Shown here: in pieces, positions 16,317 through 24,654 of the stretch
Layout: every line of letters starts with the position of its first letter
Position numbering within the stretch: position 1 is the first letter of the stretch
Assembly: GCA_947589545.1 (NCBI GenBank)
Contig: CANQBA010000023.1
Span: 1-51,817 of the forward strand
Length of the DNA stretch: 51,817 nucleotides
From: an uncultured Oscillospiraceae bacterium
GTDB taxonomy: Bacteria; Bacillota; Clostridia; Oscillospirales; Oscillospiraceae
Reading direction: 5' to 3'
Position numbers and translations under genes: made by a program
The notes under the pieces: model-generated
The model's input: only the letters and a program-made list of their open reading frames with translations
Told to the model about the DNA's origin: nothing
Databases searched by the model: none

Positions 16317-16374
16317 CCTCGTGGGCCGAATAGCCGAAAAGCCTTGAAAACCAACGGTTTTCAGTCAAAAAGGG

Positions 16375-16409
16375 AAAAGCACTCTTTCTATCAAAGAAAG
16401 AGTGCTTTT
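16375..16409 (-). terminator. Terminator directly after tRNA-Tyr
   Basis: AAAAGCACTCTTTC (16375-16388) pairs with GAAAGAGTGCTTTT (16396-16409). It is 1 nt past the tRNA 3' end on the minus strand and works as an A-stem-T terminator in either direction. Confidence 0.88.
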
Positions 16410-16410
16410 A

Positions 16411-16495
16411 TGGTGGAGGAGGGTGGATTCGAACCGCCGAAGGCATCGCCAGCAGATTTACAGTCTGTCCCCTTTGGCCACTCGGGAACTCCTCC
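16411..16495 (-). tRNA. tRNA-Tyr (anticodon GTA)
   Basis: An 85-nt class II tRNA with encoded CCA. The acceptor arm starts GGAGGAGTTCCCGAGTGG and ends in CTCCTCCACCA; the anticodon loop is CTGTAAATC (GTA); a long variable arm follows, and the T loop is GGTTCGAATCC. It appears intact and lies 11 nt downstream of the tRNA-Thr fragment on the same strand, so an original tRNA-Thr/tRNA-Tyr cluster is implied. Confidence 0.96.
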
Positions 16496-16506
16496 GTATG
16501 CAATTT

Positions 16507-16551
16507 TGGAGCTGGTGGACGGATTCGAACCCCCGGCCTGCTGATTACAAA
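16507..16551 (-). other. 3' fragment of tRNA-Thr(TGT): probable attachment-site (att) core
   Basis: 45 nt matching the tRNA-Thr sequence from the anticodon loop (TTTGTAATCAGCAGG) through the T arm (GGGGGTTCGAATCC) to the CCA end (CACCAGCTCCA). The bases 5' of it (GGGGCTAG...) do not form a D arm or the 5' acceptor strand, so the gene is incomplete. Tyrosine-integrase elements usually recombine into tRNA 3' halves and leave exactly such a duplicate. The intact tRNA-Thr is not in this window and should lie at the other end of the element. Confidence 0.82.
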
Positions 16552-16666
16552 CTAGCCCCAGCATATAATTCTGAGCATTTCTAAGGCTTTTCAGCCCTTT
16601 TTGCTCCGAAATCAGCAGCTCGTTCATGCTGTCCCTTCCACTGTTTCCACCCGCGAATTTCGTCCA

Positions 16667-16686
16667 GTGGGTCAACTTGTGGGTCA
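16667..16686. repeat. Paired GTGGGTCA motifs 12 bp apart beside the att site
   Basis: GTGGGTCA at 16667-16674 and 16679-16686. Similar pairs occur at 31386-31404 and 45334-45352. They may be integrase arm-type sites. On the minus strand they could also be the tail of a deleted integrase gene (a short open frame reads DPQVDPLDEIRG). Confidence 0.45.
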
Positions 16687-16736
16687 GGCCGCTTTCCGCC
16701 CGGAAGGCGGCCTGAACGATTCGAATAATCGAAGAA

Positions 16737-17482
16737 TCAAGCAAGAAGGGTCTTCCAATCTACCGGGAAACCCATAGAAGTGATTTTCACGGAGGGGTAC
16801 TTTTCGATATACGATTCAAGCTCGTTCACGAAGCGCGTCCAGCGCCTGTCATGGAGGACTAGCTTGGAAACGCACAGGAGTACGCCATAGATCCTGTTAT
16901 TCCCGATGCCCATTTGTGTGTACTGCTTGTACAGCTTTGGGGTCTTGGCAAGTTTGGCATTGTAAAGCCGTCCATAAGGAGCGCAGAGATTTCGTACGTA
17001 AGCGATGCTTTCGATCCAACTCTCAAAATATGTATAGCCAACTCCGTATGTGCCGGCCACCGCCTTCTTGGCCTCGTTTTTCATGTTCTTGAAAAATTTT
17101 GACAGCGTACCAAAGCTGAAGAGCTCCATCAGCGCGTACATAGGAATTTTTCCATCCGCGTAATTTGTCTGAAAATTCCTGACGAACAGGGACTTGGCGT
17201 TGCGTTCAATTTCGTGGTTTATGTCCTCGATAAACTCTTTATGATAGCCGGCATCGGCAAAATTAGCGGGGGTTTCATATCCCAAACCGCCGTACTTGCA
17301 GGAGAAGTAATTTGCCAGCCTGCAACGCAGATTGACCTCAACGCGCTCGATGACCGTAAACAAAATATGTCATTCAAAATATTCTCTGCCATGCTCTCGT
17401 CGCTAATCGTAAGGCCAATGCTTTTGAGATTTTCCACCTGCTCCGCTACGGTCTTAGGCGGCTGATGCTCCTTGAGCTCCAT
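16737..17482 (-). pseudogene. Abi family (AbiD/F-type, Abi_2) abortive infection gene, decayed
   Basis: The N-terminus (MELKEHQPPKTVAEQVENLK..., from 17482) and the rest (FTVIERVEVNLRCRLANYF..., ELFSFGTLSKFFKNMKNEAK, to 16737) lie in different frames meeting near 17365. About 50 residues of the usual YYRLSGY-type segment are missing between them. The family's HEPN motif RNxxAHHGR reads RNLCAPYGR here, so both histidines are lost. Abi_2 proteins are HEPN RNases of phage-triggered abortive infection. Internal deletion, frameshift and lost catalytic residues together indicate a dead gene. The longest remaining frame is 208 codons from a TTG at 17363. Confidence 0.82.
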
Positions 17483-17506
17483 GAAAGTCGCCTCAGAAAA
17501 TTAAAT

Positions 17507-17546
17507 GACCCGACGTGGTACGCATCGTTGAGAGGCGTGTCGGGTT
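17507..17546. repeat. Inverted repeat in the leader of the Abi pseudogene
   Basis: GACCCGAC (17507-17514) and GTCGGGTT (17539-17546) flank a 24-nt loop, between the promoter and the Abi start codon. It could be a leader RNA structure. Confidence 0.5.
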
Positions 17547-17557
17547 CTATTACTGTT

Positions 17558-17586
17558 ATTATACGCGAATACAAGCAAAAATGCAA
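17558..17586 (-). promoter_or_regulatory. Promoter of the Abi pseudogene
   Basis: On the minus strand, TTGCAT (17586-17581), 17 nt, TATAAT (17563-17558). Good spacing; transcript would start just before the inverted repeat. Confidence 0.8.
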
Positions 17587-17629
17587 CAATAATATTTGCT
17601 AAACAAATAACAGATTTCGTAACAATGAC

Positions 17630-17658
17630 TTGTGCGAAGGGAAACCAGGACTTATAAT
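17630..17658 (+). promoter_or_regulatory. Promoter of the TOTE primase-helicase gene
   Basis: TTGTGC (17630-17635), 17 nt, TATAAT (17653-17658), about 34 nt before the ATG. It is divergent from the Abi promoter 44 nt away. Confidence 0.75.
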
Positions 17659-17691
17659 TATAAAAGCAATATGTGGATATTAGGTGATATT

Positions 17692-20589
17692 ATGGTGAAT
17701 ACGGAAATAATTGGCGGACGGGTTTACAGATTCGTGGAGTGTCTTGACGCGATCGACGGAAGCGGACAGTATGTGGTTTGTGCCGATTCCGCCGGTGTGC
17801 GGTATGTCTGTCCGGCGCAGGTGTGGCAGGCGAACGTCATTGCGGACACATCGACGGTCAACCGTAGCAGTTCATCCAAAGAGAAGATCAATCTCTTTCT
17901 CGACCTTTTTCGCGGGCGTGAGGACGTGTACGCAAGGCGTTGGTACAGTCCGAAGACAGGCAAGAGCGGCTATGCTCCCGTATGCCGGAACGAGTGGCAG
18001 GAGGGAATCTGCGATAAGAGAAAAAACAAATGTCCCGAATGTCCGAACCGGGAATTCGCGCCGCTGAGCGCCGAGGTCGTCCGTGCGCACCTTGTGGGGC
18101 GGGATGAACTCTGCCGGGATGTTGCGGCGATATATCCCATGCTGCCGGACGACACCACGCGACTCCTGGCCATGGATTTTGACGGGGAGAGCTGGAAGGC
18201 CGACGTCTCCGCCGTGAGAAAGGTCTGTGAGGGAATTGGCCTTACCCCCGCCATTGAGCGCTCCCGCTCCGGCGACGGGGCGCATATCTGGTTTTTCTTC
18301 TCGGAGCCCGTCAAGGCCGCGGACGCCCGGAGGCTGGGCACGTCCCTTTTGACAAGAGCCATGCAAGAGCGTCACGAGCTGTCCTTCGCCTCCTATGACA
18401 GGCTCTTTCCGGCCCAGGACTTTCTTCCCAAGGGCGGATTTGGAAACCTCATTGCCCTGCCGTTTCAGGGGCGGGCGCAACGGGATAGCAACGCGCTCTT
18501 TGTGGACGAGCGCTTTGAGCCGTATCCTGACCAGTGGGCGTTCCTCTCGTCCCTGCCAAGGCTGTCCTCCGAGAATCTGGAACAGCTTTTATCCGAATTG
18601 AAGGGCGAATCCGATGTGGGACCGCTCCTGGATGCCGAATCCGCCAGGCCCTGGCCCGAAAAGCGGACGCGACGGAAGCTGACAAGGGAGGACTTTCCCC
18701 TCTCTGCAAGGCTCATGCTGTCGAATTCTCTCTATATCGACAAAGCGGGCTTTACAAGCCCCGCCCTCAACGCCGTCAAGCGTCTGGCGGCCTTTCCAAA
18801 CCCGGAATTTCGGCAAAAGCAGGACATGCGCCTGCCCGTGAGGGGCGTGCCAAGAATCATCTCCTGCGCTGACGAGGATATGGACTTTCTCACGCTTCCA
18901 CGCGGTTGCGCCGAGGCTGTGGCCAAATTGCTTAACGAATACAATGTGCCCTACGCATTGGAGGATCGTCGCATTGAAGGCCGTCCCATCGACGCAACAT
19001 TTACCGGAACCCTTCGCCCCGAGCAGGAGCCGGCGGCTGAGGCCCTTTTGCGGGAGGACACCGGCGTGCTGTCCGCCGTCACCGCCTTTGGAAAAACTGT
19101 CATCGGCGCGTATCTTATCGGACAGCGCAAGGTCAACACCCTGATTCTAGTCAACTCCACCGCACTGCTCAGCCAGTGGCGGGAGGCGCTGGAGAAATTT
19201 CTGACGATAAACGAATCGCTCCCGGAGGAACCGAAAAAGCGCGGCAGAAAGAAAGTCCGCCGCCTGATCGGTCAGCTCGGCGGCGGGAAGGACACGCGGG
19301 GCGGCATCATCGACGTTGCCCTGATGCAGTCGCTGTTCGAAGGCGACGAGCGGGAGGTCAAGCCCTTCGTTAAGGACTACGGCATGGTCATCGCGGACGA
19401 ATGCCACCACATTGCCGCTTTTACCTTCGAAAAAGTCATGAAGGCGGTGCGGGCCAGATATGTCTACGGTCTTTCCGCCACGCCGGTCAGGAAGGACGGG
19501 CACCAGCCCATCATCTTCATGCAGTGCGGCCCGGTGCGGTACATCGTGGACGCCAAGAGTCAGGCGGAAAAACGCACGTTTTCCCATTTTGTTATTCCGC
19601 GCTTTACAAGGACGCGGCTGCCGACGATAAGCGGCATTCAGGACGCCTACGCGGGGATCGTGGAGAACGATGCCCGCAACGATTTCATCATCTCCGACGC
19701 GCTGTTGACGATTTCGGAGGGGCGCACTCCCATTTTGCTGACTGAGCGCAAGGAGCACGCCGCCGTTCTCGCCTCCCGGCTTCAGGGAAAGGTTCAGAAT
19801 GTCATCCTGCTCATCGGCAGCGCGGGGCAGAAGGAGAAGCGGGAAAAGCTGGCGGCGCTGCAAAATGTCCCGCAAAACGAGACGCTGGCCGTGGTCGCCA
19901 CAGGGCGGTACATCGGCGAGGGCTTTGACGCGCCGAGGCTTGACACCCTCCTCCTGACCATGCCGGTCTCCTGGAAGGGCACGCTGGCGCAATATGCCGG
20001 ACGCCTCCACCGGAGCTACGAGGGTAAACGGGAGGTGCGGATCTACGACTACGTGGACGCCTGCGTCCCCATGCTGGAGCGAATGTACCACCGGCGTCTG
20101 CGGGGCTACGCGGAGCTGGGGTATGAGGTGAAGCTGGGCGGGCACAATGACGCGCCCTGCGTCATTTATACAGGAACCGAATTTGCGGAACCCTTCATGG
20201 CCGATTTGTCAATCGCGGCCCGGGAAATCGTCATCTCCAGCCCCTACCTCCAGAAAAACCGCGTAAAATCCCTGCTGCCGCTCCTGACGGGCGTCCCCGC
20301 CACGGTCTACACCGCCCCGCCGGAGCGCTATAAGCCGGAGCAGCAAAGCTCTGTCGCCGCGGCGATCGATTTGCTGGAGGCTTCCGGCGTCACTGTCGTC
20401 CGCCGCCCGAATCTCACTCTGCGTCTCGCAATTGTAGATAAGTCCCTCGTTTGGTACGGCGACATAAACCCCCTGGCCTTCCCAGCCCGCGACGCCGGCG
20501 CCATCCGCTTCGACAGCGCCGACATTGCCGGAGAACTGCTGGACACTCTGGCTGGCACTGGGAAACAGCTTGGCATTGAAGAAGTATAG
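17692..20589 (+). CDS. TOTE-type archaeo-eukaryotic primase / SF2 helicase / PLD-like fusion
   Basis: 965 residues. Residues about 62-230 form the TOTE AEP domain: ARRWYSPKTGKSGYAP, a zinc-binding Cys set (VCRNEWQEGIC, KCPEC), the metal-binding DFD (about 162-164) and ERSRSGDGAHIW (about 189-200). A SF2 helicase follows, with AVTAFGKT (about 462-469), DECHH (about 569) and GLSATPVRKDG. The end (ISSPYLQKNRVKSLLPLL, VDKSLVWYGDINPL) resembles a phospholipase D-like domain whose HKD histidine is missing. TOTE proteins are predicted RNA/DNA conflict enzymes of mobile elements. ATG at 17692 has AGGTGA upstream, favoured over the GTG at 17632, which falls inside the promoter. It is monocistronic. 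Confidence 0.85.
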   Translation: MVNTEIIGGRVYRFVECLDAIDGSGQYVVCADSAGVRYVCPAQVWQANVIADTSTVNRSSSSKEKINLFLDLFRGREDVYARRWYSPKTGKSGYAPVCRNEWQEGICDKRKNKCPECPNREFAPLSAEVVRAHLVGRDELCRDVAAIYPMLPDDTTRLLAMDFDGESWKADVSAVRKVCEGIGLTPAIERSRSGDGAHIWFFFSEPVKAADARRLGTSLLTRAMQERHELSFASYDRLFPAQDFLPKGGFGNLIALPFQGRAQRDSNALFVDERFEPYPDQWAFLSSLPRLSSENLEQLLSELKGESDVGPLLDAESARPWPEKRTRRKLTREDFPLSARLMLSNSLYIDKAGFTSPALNAVKRLAAFPNPEFRQKQDMRLPVRGVPRIISCADEDMDFLTLPRGCAEAVAKLLNEYNVPYALEDRRIEGRPIDATFTGTLRPEQEPAAEALLREDTGVLSAVTAFGKTVIGAYLIGQRKVNTLILVNSTALLSQWREALEKFLTINESLPEEPKKRGRKKVRRLIGQLGGGKDTRGGIIDVALMQSLFEGDEREVKPFVKDYGMVIADECHHIAAFTFEKVMKAVRARYVYGLSATPVRKDGHQPIIFMQCGPVRYIVDAKSQAEKRTFSHFVIPRFTRTRLPTISGIQDAYAGIVENDARNDFIISDALLTISEGRTPILLTERKEHAAVLASRLQGKVQNVILLIGSAGQKEKREKLAALQNVPQNETLAVVATGRYIGEGFDAPRLDTLLLTMPVSWKGTLAQYAGRLHRSYEGKREVRIYDYVDACVPMLERMYHRRLRGYAELGYEVKLGGHNDAPCVIYTGTEFAEPFMADLSIAAREIVISSPYLQKNRVKSLLPLLTGVPATVYTAPPERYKPEQQSSVAAAIDLLEASGVTVVRRPNLTLRLAIVDKSLVWYGDINPLAFPARDAGAIRFDSADIAGELLDTLAGTGKQLGIEEV

Positions 20590-20592
20590 TGC

Positions 20593-20622
20593 AATAGCCG
20601 CCGGCAGAAGCCGGCGGCTATT
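20593..20622 (+). terminator. Hairpin after the TOTE gene
   Basis: AATAGCCGCCGGC (20593-20605), loop AGAA, GCCGGCGGCTATT (20610-20622). Very stable, but followed by GGCAAC rather than a T-run, so termination efficiency is uncertain. Confidence 0.65.
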
Positions 20623-20711
20623 GGCAACTGAGATGCCTTTGGTGGGGATAAGCATCTGTTTTGTCCATTAGGGTACGGAAAACAATACTCACAACAGATC
20701 ATACGGATCTT

Positions 20712-22250
20712 TCAGCTGTCATGCCCCATTAAGTTGAATAACCCCCTTACTGTGTCCGGATCCACTTTTTCCATTTTACTGATTTCATCCAAAGATTTTT
20801 CTCCATATGATAAGAGCTCTACAATCTTCAGGATTTTTCTAAATGTTATCTTTGTATAATGCGGGTTGTCTATCAGCTGCCGAGCAGTGGTAGCGTCAAG
20901 TTGTAAATATTTTGTGGGTGGCTTTGTTCTGCCGACGGCCTTCTCAGAATCGGTCAGATCCATGCGTGTTTGATCTTTCCTCTCGTATTTTCGCAAGTAT
21001 AACGTTTGTCCATGCAGAGTCCTTGATTTTGTAATGGTAACGACACCGGTCTTTCCGGTCAGGATCGTTTTGACATCGAGAATATCTATCTTGCCAATCG
21101 GCGAAGAAACCAGATTTCCCTCGATACTACGGCCGGTTTCAGTCAAGCGCATAGATGCCTCGCGCATATTGCCCGAGCAAAGTATCTCAACGATATTAAG
21201 GAGGCATGTATAATCCTGAACGTTTCTCCAGTATTCAGGTATCCAACTGATACCATTTATCATTCCAAGGAGGCCGCCTGTCATTGCCGCAATCGTATCT
21301 GTGTCCGTTCCTGTTGAGAATGCGGCAGTTTTAATTCCGAGAGCCGGATTGTTGGCATATTTGGACGCAAAATAGATTGCGCTAAGAGCTGCCACATCTC
21401 CCGCCCCACGCACGTTTGAATAACTTCCCAATTCTTCAAGCAACGCGGCATCATGACTTAGTAGTCCCTTTGAGAGGGACTGCGTTATCTTTGAAAGTCC
21501 CATATTGATGCTTTTTGCAGTGGAGGACCAAATCTCAGGGAACGAGTAAGCTTTGTTCGCGAGCGTCATCCAATCTTCCGGGAAAAAGCTTTCACGAAAA
21601 GCGCTCCAATCGTCTGTCCCGTCAGCCACCAACTGGACCAATTCCCCGTAAGCGAGCGTGTTTTTCTTGTTCAAGGCAAGCCAAAGTGCATATGCATAAC
21701 ATGATGCGCCAACGATCGCCCGCGGATGTCCGTGGGTAAGAATGCTGTCGGCGATCACATCTGCAATGAGACCGTATGAATTTTTATCATCCTTGTGCGC
21801 AATCACATGCGGCAACACTCGCATGGCGGCTCCATTGCCGCCGGCGTTAAAATATTCCTTTGAGATTTGGGACCGCCAGGGATATTTTTTCTCTTTATAA
21901 GCCTTGGCGGCGTTTTTTATTGCTTTTCCGCCTCCTCGCTCATATTGGAGCCAAAACGGTAGTTCCTTTTGGGAGAAAAAAGCCTGCCAATCGCCCGAAA
22001 TAATACTGCGCGCAACGGCCAGCATCAACTGAGTGTCGTCGCTATACTCACCGGCGTATATTTTTTCGGGATGGTTCCAGTATCTCCCACCTTCCCACCG
22101 GGTCCAATCCATAAATCCGTTTTTCTTCACGGATTGATTTGGCGCACTATTCCCAAATCCACCTTCGTTTGGCCAACCCAAGGCATCTCCGACGGCAAAA
22201 GCCACAATCGCCCCAGCACACTTTTCTGCAATTGACAATATGCCAGTCAT
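20712..22250 (-). CDS. ADP-ribosylglycohydrolase (ARH/DraG family) with extra C-terminal domain
   Basis: 512 residues. The ARH fold is marked by AFAVGDALGWPNE near residue 20, YSDDTQLMLAVAR near 70, GNGAAMRVLP, and the metal-binding GTDTDTIAAMTGGLLG near 310: the GDAxG / SDDT / TDTD set that holds two Mg ions and removes ADP-ribose. A C-terminal part of about 130 residues (from about 380) is not recognised. ATG at 22250 follows AAGGAG and begins 1 nt after the DarT stop. Known: DarT toxins are normally reversed by the DarG macrodomain; here an ARH enzyme holds the antitoxin position. Removal of ADP-ribose from DNA is therefore inferred. Confidence 0.85.
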   Translation of the reverse strand: MTGILSIAEKCAGAIVAFAVGDALGWPNEGGFGNSAPNQSVKKNGFMDWTRWEGGRYWNHPEKIYAGEYSDDTQLMLAVARSIISGDWQAFFSQKELPFWLQYERGGGKAIKNAAKAYKEKKYPWRSQISKEYFNAGGNGAAMRVLPHVIAHKDDKNSYGLIADVIADSILTHGHPRAIVGASCYAYALWLALNKKNTLAYGELVQLVADGTDDWSAFRESFFPEDWMTLANKAYSFPEIWSSTAKSINMGLSKITQSLSKGLLSHDAALLEELGSYSNVRGAGDVAALSAIYFASKYANNPALGIKTAAFSTGTDTDTIAAMTGGLLGMINGISWIPEYWRNVQDYTCLLNIVEILCSGNMREASMRLTETGRSIEGNLVSSPIGKIDILDVKTILTGKTGVVTITKSRTLHGQTLYLRKYERKDQTRMDLTDSEKAVGRTKPPTKYLQLDATTARQLIDNPHYTKITFRKILKIVELLSYGEKSLDEISKMEKVDPDTVRGLFNLMGHDS

Positions 22251-22251
22251 G

Positions 22252-22929
22252 TTATTGCTCCTTCCTGACCTCATACAACGTTTCAGAGGGGAGCTTCCCT
22301 CGGTGAACGAGAGGGCTCCAATTGGTACTAAAAAGATCCGGTGCTATAACTATTGGCACGTTTTCCATAGAATTCACACTTAATAATGCGTACAGATGAT
22401 CAGCTCTTTCCTTGTCATTTACTGCAAATCCGGTAAAAAAGCTGCGTGGAATACTGCCGCTGATAAGTATTTCAGCTTGATCATCCGTGGGGCAGCACGA
22501 AAGCAACTGGCTGTCGCGTCTCCGCCCCGCCGTGGTCACATCGGCATATAATTGATTAAGCATATTTATATCATCGAAGATGTATTGGCCGCAACCTTTC
22601 GCGGCATTACAGGGAGAAAAAGCAATCGTTCTCTTTTCCAGTATATCCAAATCGATGAAAATTACGACCCAATCTGAAAAGATGCGGTCTTGGTCTCTTT
22701 CCCGTACTTTTTTAAGGTACCATGTGTTTGGATATTGAACCGAACAACAGACGGAATCTATCCGTCCATCTAATCTGACAGGGTCGGTTTGCTCCAGAAT
22801 GTCACTGTTTATATTTTGACTGGCCAAAATACCGTCAGGAGAAGATAAGATATGCGTAAGGTGTACAAACTTTGTAAAATGACAAAGCCGTGTTACCCCG
22901 CGCGATATTAAAAAAGATTTCGCTTTCAT
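22252..22929 (-). CDS. DarT-like ADP-ribosyltransferase (DUF4433 relative)
   Basis: 225 residues matching the DarT ssDNA thymidine ADP-ribosyltransferase group in order: TRLCHFTKFVHLTHIL at about 13, DGRIDSVCCSVQYPNTWYL at about 54, FSDWVVIFIDLDIL, FSPCNAAKGCGQYI, and CCPTDDQAEILISGSIP, whose Glu is the likely catalytic acid. DarT attaches ADP-ribose from NAD to DNA bases and blocks replication, acting as a toxin or phage defence. The ATG overlaps the helicase stop as ATGA, and the ADP-ribosylglycohydrolase follows at once, so the three proteins are made together. The DNA target and base are not proven. Confidence 0.8.
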   Translation of the reverse strand: MKAKSFLISRGVTRLCHFTKFVHLTHILSSPDGILASQNINSDILEQTDPVRLDGRIDSVCCSVQYPNTWYLKKVRERDQDRIFSDWVVIFIDLDILEKRTIAFSPCNAAKGCGQYIFDDINMLNQLYADVTTAGRRRDSQLLSCCPTDDQAEILISGSIPRSFFTGFAVNDKERADHLYALLSVNSMENVPIVIAPDLFSTNWSPLVHRGKLPSETLYEVRKEQ

Positions 22930-24341
22930 GCAAACTCATCTCCATTAAAGTAGTCGCAAGAGGCCAATCCAGTCGGGAAGAGCGGCGACAGGCTTCCATG
23001 ATATGACATATATAAACCATATTTGGAACGCGTAGAAGCAACATACAAAAGCTTCATCTCACTCGCATATGCTTCATCTTCAGAGCGCGCATTAACAACC
23101 GCTTCGGGATCCGGAAAAATGCCCTCCGAAAGAAACGGGATAAAAACATTGTCATATTCAAGTCCCTTTGCGGAATGAAAGGTACTTAAAAAAATACCTT
23201 TCACGTTTTCCGTAAATTGACTGTCTTTGTCAATGGTAGAGCAGATGAGCCCTTTACTGCTGAGGAAGGAACGAATTGTCCCAACTGAGCCCCTGTTCCG
23301 GCAGATAACAATATTAGAAGCTTCCGAAGCGCTCTCCAATTGTGATGCCAGCCATGTTAGCTCTGACTTTTGATCAGGAAAACCAATCAACACAGGTTTG
23401 GGCCCTATGGCTGTATAAAACGAAGGTGTGATAATATCATCGTCACTTTCCCAATATCGGGTACTCATAAGGTCTTTAGCAAATGCAGTAACAGTCGAGG
23501 GATTACGATAATTTCTGTCAAACTTCCATATGCCGACAGCCTTAATTCCGGCATCCCTCCAAGACAACCGACTGCCATAAATTTGCTGTGCCACATCGCC
23601 AAAGAACGTAAACGAGCCGTTGTCGTCAACTGCGGCAGTCAACGCTTTCAACATCATCGGAGAAAAATCCTGACCCTCATCAACAATAATATGCTTGTAT
23701 CTCCTATCACGTTCGTCGGTTTGAAGGGTCTGATAGACATAGCACGCCAAATCATCCCAATCATAACAATACCCTTCATTTTGGCGAAGCTCAAGATAAT
23801 CCTTGTAGATTTTGAAGAACCAACGCCTGTTCTCTCGCTTTATGTTTGCCCCCTTGCGGCCAATGCGTTCAATGGAGCAATATTCATCCTCCCGTGTTAT
23901 TCCAAACTTTTCTAAAAAAGATATCTCGTCAACAAACACCGCCAGTGGGCGCTTAAATGTTGATTCATCGGGATATTCGGCTTTTGCCTTGTCCAAGGCC
24001 CGCTGGATCAGGCAACTTTTTATACCAGGATCCACAATTCCGTTACGTTGCGGCATTTTCCCGATGCTGTTTAAATACCCGCGGGCAAACTTGTGAAAAT
24101 GCTCAATCGTTATGTTCCGTGGATAATCGCCGGCGAGCATCTCCATGTAGTTTACGAGCGCAACATTAAAAGTAACCACAAGAACGCTGGGCTTGTCCGA
24201 AAGGCTGGCCAAGAGCTCCGCTCTTAATAGAGCCATTGTAGTTTTTCCACTTCCGGCGGTTCCCAACACCACATAATGACCGGTTGGAGGCAGCGCCAGT
24301 ACCTCTCGTTGTTTTCCTTTGGGCGTGATATTATCTAACAT
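22926..24341 (-). CDS. UvrD/Rep-like SF1 helicase, first gene of the DarT operon
   Basis: 471 residues. Motifs: VLGTAGSGKTT (Walker A, about 27-37), HIIVDEGQDFSP (motif II), FFGDVAQQIYGS (motif III), STFHSAKGLEYDNVFIPF (motif V) and LLYVASTRSK (motif VI). It is a compact UvrD-family helicase without a 2A/2B-linked nuclease domain. ATG at 24341 has AAGGAG upstream; the in-frame TTG at 24347 is less likely. It is coupled by ATGA to the DarT-like gene. Helicases in such operons may expose ssDNA to the transferase or sense replication intermediates; this is inference. Confidence 0.87.
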   Translation of the reverse strand: MLDNITPKGKQREVLALPPTGHYVVLGTAGSGKTTMALLRAELLASLSDKPSVLVVTFNVALVNYMEMLAGDYPRNITIEHFHKFARGYLNSIGKMPQRNGIVDPGIKSCLIQRALDKAKAEYPDESTFKRPLAVFVDEISFLEKFGITREDEYCSIERIGRKGANIKRENRRWFFKIYKDYLELRQNEGYCYDWDDLACYVYQTLQTDERDRRYKHIIVDEGQDFSPMMLKALTAAVDDNGSFTFFGDVAQQIYGSRLSWRDAGIKAVGIWKFDRNYRNPSTVTAFAKDLMSTRYWESDDDIITPSFYTAIGPKPVLIGFPDQKSELTWLASQLESASEASNIVICRNRGSVGTIRSFLSSKGLICSTIDKDSQFTENVKGIFLSTFHSAKGLEYDNVFIPFLSEGIFPDPEAVVNARSEDEAYASEMKLLYVASTRSKYGLYMSYHGSLSPLFPTGLASCDYFNGDEFA

Positions 24342-24418
24342 TCTCAACTCTCCTTAATAGCAACTTTACAGACGTTCATTTATTCACTACCGGAGCAGCT
24401 GACAAAACACTTTATATT

Positions 24419-24448
24419 ATTATAGCACAATGTTGTAATCGATTGCAA
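24419..24448 (-). promoter_or_regulatory. Promoter of the helicase-DarT-ARH operon
   Basis: On the minus strand, TTGCAA (24448-24443), 18 nt, TATAAT (24424-24419), about 80 nt before the helicase start. Confidence 0.8.
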
Positions 24449-24576
24449 CAAGGGAACAGTAATGAAAAAAGTGTTTTTGGATATGAACACCTGCATTATA
24501 AAAGTGTTCTCAGCATCGTATTTCGTTACAAATAAATCGTACAACCGTAAAAGAAGTGGAAAATGTCGGGCGCACA

Positions 24577-24585
24577 TGGTATAAT
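24577..24585 (+). promoter_or_regulatory. Extended -10 promoter of the LytTR-GHKL operon
   Basis: TGGTATAAT (TGn plus TATAAT) at 24577-24585, about 70 nt before the response regulator ATG. Upstream, TCGTTACAA and TCGTACAAC near 24525-24548 form a loose direct repeat that could be a LytTR site. The 24342-24654 gap holds only the two divergent promoters. Confidence 0.6.
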
Positions 24586-24654
24586 CGGTTTGGCTCGGAG
24601 TATTTCCGTAAACAACGGAAGCGAAACGATGTGGGCCTATTGGAAGTGACATAA

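Noticed and set aside
19147-20145. 332-codon minus-strand open frame
   Set aside because: Antisense to the helicase part of the TOTE gene, with no recognisable domain.
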